Below are positions 57,264-64,000 of a stretch of DNA of 64,000 nt, one piece after another. Made by a program: the position numbers and the translations under genes. The notes beneath the pieces were generated by a model. It did no database searches. It was not told where the DNA came from and worked only from the letters and a program-made list of their open reading frames with translations. Source of the DNA: Legionella rubrilucens (GTDB lineage: Bacteria; Pseudomonadota; Gammaproteobacteria; Legionellales; Legionellaceae); contig NZ_LNYT01000007.1 of the NCBI RefSeq assembly GCF_001468125.1, positions 235,125 through 299,124 of the forward strand, in the 5' to 3' direction. How positions within the stretch are numbered: the first letter of the stretch is position 1; each line of letters starts with the position of its first letter.

Positions 57264-58231
57264 TTGCCGTTTGTTAACGCGTGTTTTTTTGCTTCTTTAC
57301 GTTCCGGCTTAAAAAAAAGACAGCGTTTTTCGGTAAACAATGATTTGGCGGATTGCTGCATCAAAGCCTCCTGCAGGTTGCTTTGCAGGCTTTTAAACAA
57401 GAGCAAGGCATTGTGAACCCCTTCATCGCGACTGGAATTGAGCTGCCAGAGAAGCAACAGGAAATTAACTCCCGCTTTCATGAGAGGTAACCAGTATTCC
57501 ATGCGGTTATCGTTCTCAGGATCATAACTTTTTATCAATTGGGCTTCTTCAAAAGGGGAGAGAAAGGATTTTAGGGAAAACAAAGCCAGATCGTAGCTGC
57601 GATGATTTTTGCCGGAATATTCCCAATCAACGATGACTATCTTCTTACCATTGAAATAAATGCTGGAGGGCAGCAGATCGTTATGGGAGGCGACAAACTC
57701 ATTGTTATCTTGAGTTATCAACGAAAAAATACTGACAACGACCCGATAGATTGCGATCATTTCAATGTTTCCACTGTTTCTTAAGCGCCGGCTGGCGCTG
57801 CCTAAGGTTTGTTGAAAAGAATAATGGCTTTCAAAATGCGCCAGTTGATGATACTGCTGTATTGTTTTTGCTACAGCCTGGATTGCGCTTAATCGATGGC
57901 CTTTTGCATGGATTTGGGTAAAACTCGTCGCCTCATCCTGTAAATCGCAGATTTGAAATCCCTCCTGAGGTTTGTTGGCTACCAACGCGGTATCAAATCC
58001 TTTTTTGTGTAATTGCTCAAGGTTATGGTGTTCACCTTCGCGAGTAAAGGGAGGCCATAGTTTACCGTTAATACGAATTAAATAACGCTTGCCGCTTAAA
58101 TCGTTCACCGTTAAAAACTGATTGGTTATGCCTTCTTGAAAGACGTGGGATTTCGCCTCAGTCACTGACTCTTTCAGCAAGATTCCTCGCTTGTTAAATT
58201 CGCTTTGTATTACTTCAGCTTTCGTTTGCAT
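57206..58231 (-). CDS. choline/aminoglycoside kinase-like protein
   Basis: A 341-residue protein of the APH/choline-kinase fold. The N-lobe has a nucleotide-binding beta segment KRYLIRINGKLWPP (48-61); the catalytic loop is ASHNDLLPSSIYFNG (181-195) with Asp185, and the metal motif is IVDWEYSG (200-207) with Asp202. In the HNDxxxxN motif the Asn is Ser190, an unusual change. The C-terminal tail is Lys/Asn-rich. Start chosen at ATG 58231; a TTG two codons earlier is unlikely. It converges on and overlaps the ART-like gene by 58 bases. Could phosphorylate a small alcohol, a lipid head group or a protein. Confidence 0.75.
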   Translation of the reverse strand: MQTKAEVIQSEFNKRGILLKESVTEAKSHVFQEGITNQFLTVNDLSGKRYLIRINGKLWPPFTREGEHHNLEQLHKKGFDTALVANKPQEGFQICDLQDEATSFTQIHAKGHRLSAIQAVAKTIQQYHQLAHFESHYSFQQTLGSASRRLRNSGNIEMIAIYRVVVSIFSLITQDNNEFVASHNDLLPSSIYFNGKKIVIVDWEYSGKNHRSYDLALFSLKSFLSPFEEAQLIKSYDPENDNRMEYWLPLMKAGVNFLLLLWQLNSSRDEGVHNALLLFKSLQSNLQEALMQQSAKSLFTEKRCLFFKPERKEAKKHALTNGNQENTGLDNDGLVSLASSL

Positions 58232-58432
58232 AATCAACCCAAATTCAAATAAGAACAGAGTGATTATAAAAACAACAATTCGATAATTAAAATCGATTAA
58301 ATTTATAATAAAGATAGATATAAATTATTGTTATGGGATTAGCCATCCAATTGCCATCAAGCAATTGATTAAAAATAAAAAGAAAGCATTTAAAATAAAG
58401 TTGGATTGCTATACATTAGAGGCCTACCTTAT

Positions 58433-58506
58433 GCGGGTGTAGTTCAATGGTAGAACTTCAGCTTCCCAAGCTGACGGCGTGGGTTCGATTCCCATCACCC
58501 GCTCCA
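58433..58506 (+). tRNA. tRNA-Gly (anticodon CCC)
   Basis: Seventy-four bases; anticodon loop TTCCCAA closed by TCAGC/GCTGA, encoded CCA. Ends 11 bases before the gpsA stop on the other strand. Upstream bases 58238-58430 are very A/T-rich with no gene. Confidence 0.96.
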
Positions 58507-58517
58507 AGACTTGATTG

Positions 58518-59507
58518 TCACTCCTCTCCCACGCGTCGGCTCATGAGGTTGGTAACCGCCTGGTGAGGGGGTATTTTCGATTGCAGAAGGGCATTAATCT
58601 GAATGCAAATGGGCATATCGACTTGATGATCGTTAGCTAATTTGCAGACCTGAGCCGCATTGTGCCTGCCTTCCACCACCTGGCCAATCGTGGCCTCGGC
58701 TGTGGCAAGATCCATGCCCTCGCCAAGATACAGACCAAAGCGTCGGTTACGGGATTGATTGTCTGTACAGGTCAATACCAGATCACCCACGCCGGCAAGC
58801 CCCATAAAAGTCTCTTCACGCGCACCAAGCGCTAATCCCAAACGCCGCATTTCCGCTAAACCACGGGTAATCAATGCCGCTTTAGCATTGGCACCAAACC
58901 CCAAACCATCACTGATGCCGCAGGCGATGGCCAGAACATTTTTTACCGCACCACAAAGCTGCACGCCAACGATGTCATTGCCGAGATAAACGCGCAGATT
59001 GTCATGGTGCAGGGCTTGTTGCAAGCTTTTTTGATACTCGCCATGGTTGCCTGCGAGCGTCACCGCAGTGGGTAATCCCTGAGCCAGTTCCCTGGCAAAC
59101 GAAGGGCCTGAAAGGATGGCAAGAGGGTAGTTTTCCCCCCAGTGTTCTGCGACTAACTCAGAGAGCAAGCGATTACTCGCCGGATCAATGCCTTTCGTTA
59201 ACCAGGTAATGCCCTGAGTGGGGGCCTGCAATTTAGCCAGCAACGTGGCAAACGCATGCGAAGGAACGGCAATAATCACTTCATCCGCGCGCTGTTGACA
59301 AGCCGCTAAATCGGAGGTGGCTTCTAATGCAGTGGGAAATACGATATCAGGAAGGTAGCGCGAATTGCAGCGGTCGCTCTGCATTTGGGCCATGTATTGA
59401 CTGTTTTGTCCCCAAAGCAGAACACGATTGCCATGCCGGGCTAAATGGATGGCTACTGCAGTTCCCCAGGAGCCGGCTCCCAGAATGGCAATCGTTTTTT
59501 CAGTCAT
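58518..59507 (-). CDS. gpsA: glycerol-3-phosphate dehydrogenase [NAD(P)+]
   Basis: Makes glycerol 3-phosphate for phospholipids. The 329-residue protein has the Rossmann start ILGAGSWGTAVAIHL, the catalytic Lys in LCGAVKNVLAIACG near residue 188, and MGLAGVGDLVLTC. Last gene of the yibN-grxC-secB-gpsA unit, an order conserved with E. coli. Confidence 0.96.
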   Translation of the reverse strand: MTEKTIAILGAGSWGTAVAIHLARHGNRVLLWGQNSQYMAQMQSDRCNSRYLPDIVFPTALEATSDLAACQQRADEVIIAVPSHAFATLLAKLQAPTQGITWLTKGIDPASNRLLSELVAEHWGENYPLAILSGPSFARELAQGLPTAVTLAGNHGEYQKSLQQALHHDNLRVYLGNDIVGVQLCGAVKNVLAIACGISDGLGFGANAKAALITRGLAEMRRLGLALGAREETFMGLAGVGDLVLTCTDNQSRNRRFGLYLGEGMDLATAEATIGQVVEGRHNAAQVCKLANDHQVDMPICIQINALLQSKIPPHQAVTNLMSRRVGEE

Positions 59508-59509
59508 GA

Positions 59510-59992
59510 TTAGTGTGCAGACTCGGTCTGAGATTGGCCTGCGTTTTGTTTTTCCTGTAATTGCTGCATGTACAGTGCATCAAAATTGATGGGCGCCAAC
59601 ACGAGCTGCGGAAAACTGCCGCGAATCACTTGAGCAGTAATGGTTTCGCGTGCATAAGGGAACAGGATGTTGGGGCAGAAGCTGCCAAGCAGATGATCCA
59701 GTTGCTCTTTGGGCGCGCCTTCAATAGTAAAAATACCGGCTTGCTTGACTTCAGCCAGAAAAGCCACGGCATTTTGATTTTTGACTGTCGCGGTGACGGT
59801 CAAAACCACTTCATAAATGTTGCTTTCAAGCTGGCTGCTTGCTGTATTTAAATCGAGCGTCAGCTCAGGTTCCCATTTTTGTTGAAAAACAGCCGGCGTG
59901 TTGGGAGTCTCGAAAGACGAATCTTTCATGTAGATGCGCTGAATCATAAATTGCGCTTCAGCGTGTTGCGGTTGATTTGCCTGTTCAGTCAT
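59510..59992 (-). CDS. secB: protein export chaperone SecB
   Basis: Tetrameric cytoplasmic chaperone that keeps precursors unfolded for SecA, 160 residues. [19 protein letters not shown] near residue 15 and [13 protein letters not shown] near 107 are diagnostic. Two bases before gpsA and 5 after grxC on the minus strand, in line with the conserved order. Confidence 0.96.
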   Translation of the reverse strand: MTEQANQPQHAEAQFMIQRIYMKDSSFETPNTPAVFQQKWEPELTLDLNTASSQLESNIYEVVLTVTATVKNQNAVAFLAEVKQAGIFTIEGAPKEQLDHLLGSFCPNILFPYARETITAQVIRGSFPQLVLAPINFDALYMQQLQEKQNAGQSQTESAH

Positions 59993-59997
59993 AGTTG

Positions 59998-60252
59998 TCA
60001 GCCTTTTAAAAGTTTATCCAAACGCCCCTGTTGTTCAAGGGCATACAAATCATCACAGCCACCGACATGCTGGCCATTGATAAAAATCTGCGGCACGGTG
60101 CGACGTCCGCTTTTGTGAATCATTTCGTCGCGAAGCGCAGGATTCTCGTCAACGCGAATTTCGTCATAGCGTACGCCTTTGCTGTCCAGCAGCTGCTTGG
60201 CGCGGGAACAGTAGGGGCAATAGCCCGTGCTGTAAATGACAATGGAGGTCAT
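59998..60252 (-). CDS. grxC: glutaredoxin 3
   Basis: Glutathione-dependent thiol reductase, 84 residues. Active site YCPYCSRAK near residue 11, with TVPQIFING and GGCDDLYAL as the glutathione-binding parts. Starts 3 bases after the rhodanese gene. Confidence 0.95.
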   Translation of the reverse strand: MTSIVIYSTGYCPYCSRAKQLLDSKGVRYDEIRVDENPALRDEMIHKSGRRTVPQIFINGQHVGGCDDLYALEQQGRLDKLLKG

Positions 60253-60255
60253 CGG

Positions 60256-60678
60256 TTATTTTCCTTTTACCAGAGGTAAGTCGGCAGCCTGCCAGGCACT
60301 GATGCCGCCAGCCAGCACTACCGGATTGACAAATCCTTGTGTACGCAATTTAGCAGCCAGGGCCGCCGATTGCAAACCGCGTCCACAAACCAGGATAACG
60401 GGTTTGTCTTTGTACTTGTCCATTTTATTCTGCTCAAAATCGTCCTGGCTGGCGCGAATGGAGTCAATGATGTGGCCTTTACGGTAATTTTCGGCATCGC
60501 GCAGATCGATGACTACGGCATTGTCATCGTTAATTAATTTAATGGCTGCCTGCGGAGTCAGTTCTTTGCCGCGGCTACGCTGTGCCTTCAGTTCATTAAC
60601 AAAGATCATAATCAGGACGACAATCAAGGCTGTCACCATGGCCCAATGATGAATAATAAAGGTTTTGAACTGTCCCAT
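60256..60678 (-). CDS. yibN: membrane-anchored rhodanese-like protein (YibN type)
   Basis: A 140-residue protein with one N-terminal helix (about 10-29, HHWAMVTALIVVLIMIFV) and a cytoplasmic rhodanese domain. The active-site Cys is in ILVCGRGLQSA near residue 99. First gene of yibN-grxC-secB-gpsA. YibN-type proteins are thought to act in sulfur transfer or near the Sec machinery. Confidence 0.9.
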   Translation of the reverse strand: MGQFKTFIIHHWAMVTALIVVLIMIFVNELKAQRSRGKELTPQAAIKLINDDNAVVIDLRDAENYRKGHIIDSIRASQDDFEQNKMDKYKDKPVILVCGRGLQSAALAAKLRTQGFVNPVVLAGGISAWQAADLPLVKGK

Positions 60679-60745
60679 GCTTTACCCGTCTCATCTAAAA
60701 ATAGCAAATTATCCTTAGAATGCCGGCATAACGCAAGGCATCTTG

Positions 60746-61591
60746 TTAATTACCTGCCGCCATGGCCTGTAAACGTTTGATTCGCTCGGCTGTAATGGGG
60801 TGGGTAGAAAATAATTCGGCTATTTTCTGACCACTTAGCGGGTTGACAATAAACAGGTGCGCTGTGTTGGGATGCGCATCGGCTTCAGTAAACTCTTCCT
60901 GTTGGCTGGCAGTTTCTAATTTGGCTAAGGCGCTGGCAAGCCATAAAGGATGGCCAGTAAGTTGTGCGCCAAACGCATCGGCTTCGTACTCCCGCGAACG
61001 TGACACGGCCATTTGAATCAATCCGGCCGCCAATGGGGCCAGAATCATCATCAGCAATCCGACCACGGGGTGTGTGTTTTCATTGTCACTGCTGTGGTTG
61101 GCAACGGAAGTCCACATGAACATGTTGGCAATACTGCCAATGGCACCGGCCAGTGTTGCGGCAATGGCGCTGATGAGCGTATCCCGATGTACCACGTGAG
61201 CCATCTCATGGGCGAGAACGCCGGTTAATTCCTCCGGGGTCATTCGCATTAAAATGCCGCTGGTGACGGCAATGCTGGCATGTTCAGGATTACGGCCTGT
61301 GGCGAAGGCGTTGGGCGTTGGATTATTGATGAGATAGACCCGGGGCATGGGTATCTGCGCTTTTTTTGCCAGTTGCGACACGATGGTGTACACCGGATGG
61401 GATGGATCGAGGGGCTGTGCATTGTACATGCGCAGCACAATTTTATCGGAATACCAGTAGGCACCCATATTCATGACAATCGCCAGAACCAGGGCTATCA
61501 TCATGCCAACCTGCCCCCCAAGCAATCGCCCAATGATCATTAACAGAGCGGTTAAGGCTGCCAGTAAAATAAATGTTTTAACGTTATTCAT
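60746..61591 (-). CDS. htpX: membrane zinc metalloprotease HtpX
   Basis: Inner-membrane M48 protease of envelope quality control, 281 residues. Two N-terminal helices (5-24, 29-47) precede the zinc motif [12 protein letters not shown] near residue 127; another pair of helices follows (145-165, 178-200), with [15 protein letters not shown] giving the third zinc ligand. Often under heat or Cpx control; no such site was recognised here. Confidence 0.95.
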   Translation of the reverse strand: MNNVKTFILLAALTALLMIIGRLLGGQVGMMIALVLAIVMNMGAYWYSDKIVLRMYNAQPLDPSHPVYTIVSQLAKKAQIPMPRVYLINNPTPNAFATGRNPEHASIAVTSGILMRMTPEELTGVLAHEMAHVVHRDTLISAIAATLAGAIGSIANMFMWTSVANHSSDNENTHPVVGLLMMILAPLAAGLIQMAVSRSREYEADAFGAQLTGHPLWLASALAKLETASQQEEFTEADAHPNTAHLFIVNPLSGQKIAELFSTHPITAERIKRLQAMAAGN

Positions 61592-61644
61592 TGTATTCTC
61601 CCCAACAGCATTTATCTTTCAGGTTAGTTCAGTTTTCACCGCTT

Positions 61645-63267
61645 TCAAGCATCATTTTCATAGGCTTTGGTCACTTCTTCCAGGCGGTGTCCAATGGTGG
61701 CCGAAGGTGCTTTGATGAGCAGCAAGGCAGCCAGCGTGGGCGCTATGTCAATGGTTTCTACCGGACGGGTCAGACGCTGGGGCTTAAATCCCGGATTGAC
61801 AAACAGCAGGGGCACATAACTGTCATAATTCCAGGGCGAACCATGATCCACGCGGGCTTCCGCATTATTTTCCATGGCCTGATAGGGCGGCGGAACCAGA
61901 TACAAATCCCCTGCCCGTCCGGGGAAAGCCATTTTATCCACTTTAGCGCTTAACCAGTCGTATTCCGTACCGCGCAGAGGCAGAGGGTAAGCCTGGAAAA
62001 TATCCCGACGCTGACGCAGCAATTCAGCGAGGTAGGTGCTGACGGTATTGACGCTGAGCTCATGATCATGGATGAGTTGATGATCAAGGTACACATAGGG
62101 TCCATCGACTTGAAGCAGCGTGGCAGCCGGTAATTGGAAGTGTTTAATCAGTGCCTGGGTTATCTGTTGCTTGACGGCTGGCACGTCAAGACGCTGGTTT
62201 TCCTTCATCTGGTGACTGGCTAAGAAAGCGGGGGAGTCGCTGACGCCATGATCGGCAGTTAAAACAATCAGCGTGTTTTCAAGACCGACCTGCTCATCAA
62301 TGGCCTTAAGCAAATGGCCCAGCGTTTGATTCAAGCGCAGTAAATTGTCTTCCGATTCGAGGCTGTTGGGGCCGAATTGATGGCCTACTGCGTCGACTGC
62401 GGAAAAGCTGATGCCTAGATAATCGACTTGATCACGGCGGGTTCCCAGTTTTTCCTTTTTTAAGAGTTGCATGGCGAAATCGGCGGTCAACTCATCCGCA
62501 TACGGACTCATGGACAGGAATTTGTAGTAGGTTTCAGAGTCCGGTTGGCCCAAGTCATGCGGAAAGTGGTAACCATACGCAGGGAAACGGTGAGTCAGCC
62601 CGGGGGCCTTGGCATAATGGTATTGCTCAATGCGTTTGCTTAAGGTCCATATCTGTTGTTTGGGTTGATAACGGCTGTTCCAATCGGCCACCCAGCCCGG
62701 ATAGGCTGAATAATAATGCTGACTGGTGACAAAGCCGCCGTTTTCCTTGTCAAACCAAAAGGCTTTACCCGCGTGTCCCGCCAGGGTGATGGCGGCGCGA
62801 TCTTTGAACGAGACGCCGAAGGCACGCCCCTTTTGTGATAAAACCAGCTCGTCGCTTAAGGTTGACGCCAACAGGTTGCGGGGCGAGCGCCCGTCAACGG
62901 TTTTGGTGGTATGCGGCGTTGGTAAAATGCGGCTTTCCGGGTCTTCCATGCAGTAAACGCTTTTTTTAAGTGCCGGATCAAACCAGTCATTGGCCACCAC
63001 ACCGTGCAGAGTAGGGTAAGCCCCGGTGGCAATGGTCGCATGCCCCACGCAGGTGACGGTGTGGGCGTGCGGGTGGTGGGCGTTCTGGTAGTCTAGGCTG
63101 TGCGTCAGTAAATAATGAAAACCGCCGTCGCCAAAATCCTTGCTGTACTGGTGCAATAAATCACCCCGTAATTGATCAACAACCAACTGAACAATCAGCC
63201 GGGGCGGTTTGGGGGCCGCAATCAGGGGCAGGGGAAGCAACAACAGGGCGGCAATGAGTTTCTTCAT
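61645..63267 (-). CDS. secreted alkaline phosphatase, PafA-like
   Basis: A 540-residue exported enzyme of the alkaline phosphatase superfamily. The signal peptide is MKKLIAALLLLPLPLIA, and the mature chain begins APKPPRLIVQLVVDQLRGD with the first metal Asp. The nucleophile Thr is in VTCVGHATIATGAYPTLHG near residue 65; DWFDPALKK follows. Later metal ligands are visible in SFSAVDAVGHQFG, LTADHGVSD and VDHGSPWNYD. The ATG at 63267 has AAAGGA upstream and gives a proper signal peptide; the longer frame does not. Probably cleaves phosphate monoesters in the periplasm. Confidence 0.9.
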   Translation of the reverse strand: MKKLIAALLLLPLPLIAAPKPPRLIVQLVVDQLRGDLLHQYSKDFGDGGFHYLLTHSLDYQNAHHPHAHTVTCVGHATIATGAYPTLHGVVANDWFDPALKKSVYCMEDPESRILPTPHTTKTVDGRSPRNLLASTLSDELVLSQKGRAFGVSFKDRAAITLAGHAGKAFWFDKENGGFVTSQHYYSAYPGWVADWNSRYQPKQQIWTLSKRIEQYHYAKAPGLTHRFPAYGYHFPHDLGQPDSETYYKFLSMSPYADELTADFAMQLLKKEKLGTRRDQVDYLGISFSAVDAVGHQFGPNSLESEDNLLRLNQTLGHLLKAIDEQVGLENTLIVLTADHGVSDSPAFLASHQMKENQRLDVPAVKQQITQALIKHFQLPAATLLQVDGPYVYLDHQLIHDHELSVNTVSTYLAELLRQRRDIFQAYPLPLRGTEYDWLSAKVDKMAFPGRAGDLYLVPPPYQAMENNAEARVDHGSPWNYDSYVPLLFVNPGFKPQRLTRPVETIDIAPTLAALLLIKAPSATIGHRLEEVTKAYENDA

Positions 63268-63583
63268 GGTCAATCCTTTCTGCAATAAAGCTTGCAGCAT
63301 CCTAAAGGAGATTGGCTGAGGGGTAAAGAGGTTTTATTACTTCAAACGAAAGAAAGGAGACCAATTGAATGGGCTTTTCCTGGATGTAAATTTAGTCCAA
63401 TATTTGCTCATTGTGATTTTAAAAAATATAAACTAAAGGAGGATTTTCCATTATATCAGCAGGTTGTAAATTGATTAAGCCGTTTAAAGAAAAGCCATGA
63501 CGAATTGGTTTAATTCGTATACACTAACTTTTCGGTGCGATCTTGACACCGGAACCTATTAATGGAGTTTAAGGAGAAAGAAG
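63268..63583. other. 316-base gene-free region before the last gene
   Basis: A/T-rich. Contains the ribosome site AAGGAG (63571-63576) of the last gene and possible promoter words (TTGGTT 63505, TACACT 63520) without acceptable spacing. A GATTAAG-N3-TTTAAAG motif at 63473-63489 is not a PmrA box, because its period is not 11. Confidence 0.5.
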
Positions 63584-64000
63584 ATGGGTTTTCAATACAA
63601 ATCATACTCGGAATTGAAAGAGGCCTGGACAGAAACGAAACGTCTTTACTGTGCTCGCCATGAAGCCACCGATATACATCATTTGCCCTCGGCCCGTAAG
63701 CATCGCCAAATTCAATTGGAAGTGATCGAAAATGTCTTTTCCGAAATTGATAAAAATGAAAAGATGGACGTAGCGCGTCGAGCCAAAGTGATAACTGGCT
63801 TTGTACATATCCTCCGAGAAGAAATTAAAGAGGCCAGGGAACAATCAGGTTATTTAAGCCGTCTTTTAAAAAGCATGATTGGTGAAACAGAGAAAGGCGA
63901 TACACTTGAAAAAGGCCAGACTGAAAACCTGCTGGATGTAGCCGCTGCGGATTCCATGGTTTTAGCTGCGTGGCAGTTCTTTAATAGCGTCGTTTATGAA
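63584..64000 (+). CDS. unrecognised helical protein, 5' part (partial)
   Basis: An open frame of 139 codons runs off the window edge. It begins at ATG 63584 behind AAGGAGAAAGAAG, an excellent ribosome site, and has no stop. The product is hydrophilic and helical (KHRQIQLEVIENVF, KVITGFVHILREEIKEARE), with Cys near residue 23 and no signal peptide. Of unknown family; small helical proteins of this kind are frequent among Legionella effectors, but the part seen is not enough to say. Confidence 0.6.
   Translation, partial: MGFQYKSYSELKEAWTETKRLYCARHEATDIHHLPSARKHRQIQLEVIENVFSEIDKNEKMDVARRAKVITGFVHILREEIKEAREQSGYLSRLLKSMIGETEKGDTLEKGQTENLLDVAAADSMVLAAWQFFNSVVYE

Noticed and set aside
58281-58301. 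Possible PmrA box before the kinase-like gene (TTTAAT-N4-TTTAAT on the minus strand)
   Set aside because: The period is 10 bases, not 11, and the region is generally A/T-rich, so the match is not convincing.
56210-58432. Attachment-site duplication flanking the ART-kinase pair
   Set aside because: No copy of a tRNA 3' end was found on the far side, so integrase-mediated insertion is not supported.
63473-63489. Possible PmrA box before the last gene
   Set aside because: The half-sites ATTAAG and TTTAAA are 9 bases apart and no -10 element follows at the expected distance.

Overview
The window reads as chromosome of a Legionella species (Gammaproteobacteria). The order tig-clpP-clpX-lon-hupB-tRNA-ppiD, the pair asd and an AnkH-like ankyrin effector, eukaryotic-like kinases, and several large proteins without enzyme signatures all point there. 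By eye the base composition is richer in G+C than Legionella pneumophila, so a higher-GC member of the genus is likely. That is inference; no database search was possible.

Layout. 1-2780: end of carA, then metK and ahcY (activated methyl cycle). 2934-9193: a secreted subtilisin-like protease, a tandem array of a 75-77 bp palindrome-bearing repeat, and a two-gene RND efflux system. 9332-14431: small hypothetical genes, yggS-proC-yggT, pilT, rph. 14549-22242: yicC-gmk-rpoZ-spoT-ridA, a membrane-anchored aspartic protease, the ABC-F protein uup and two small envelope proteins. 22392-26600: a 1402-residue candidate Dot/Icm effector behind a PmrA-like box. 26619-29273: murI, a lone tyrosine recombinase and four tRNAs. 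29305-37796: the proteostasis block tig-clpP-clpX-lon-hupB, two tRNAs and ppiD. 37827-43981: a membrane protein with PPPY and PTAP late-domain motifs in its tail, then fabI, udk, an Smr protein and two tandem Ser/Thr kinases. 44147-50577: prmB, aroC, asd, an IPT/TIG protein, ankH and a HAD-like effector candidate with a second PmrA-like box. 51106-55874: rne, rluC, a HAD hydrolase and pgsA. 55923-58506: tRNAs enclosing a likely ADP-ribosyltransferase and a convergent, overlapping choline-kinase-like gene. 58518-63267: gpsA-secB-grxC-yibN, htpX and a PafA-like phosphatase. 63584-64000: the start of an unrecognised gene.

Housekeeping genes form a stable framework into which candidate host-interaction genes are set singly or in pairs. 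The most interesting are the PPPY/PTAP tail protein (37827-39155), the ART-fold protein with its antiparallel kinase partner (56364-58231), the two PmrA-like promoters with identical geometry (22330-22362 and 50607-50639), and the tandem kinases of which the second has HWD in place of HRD.
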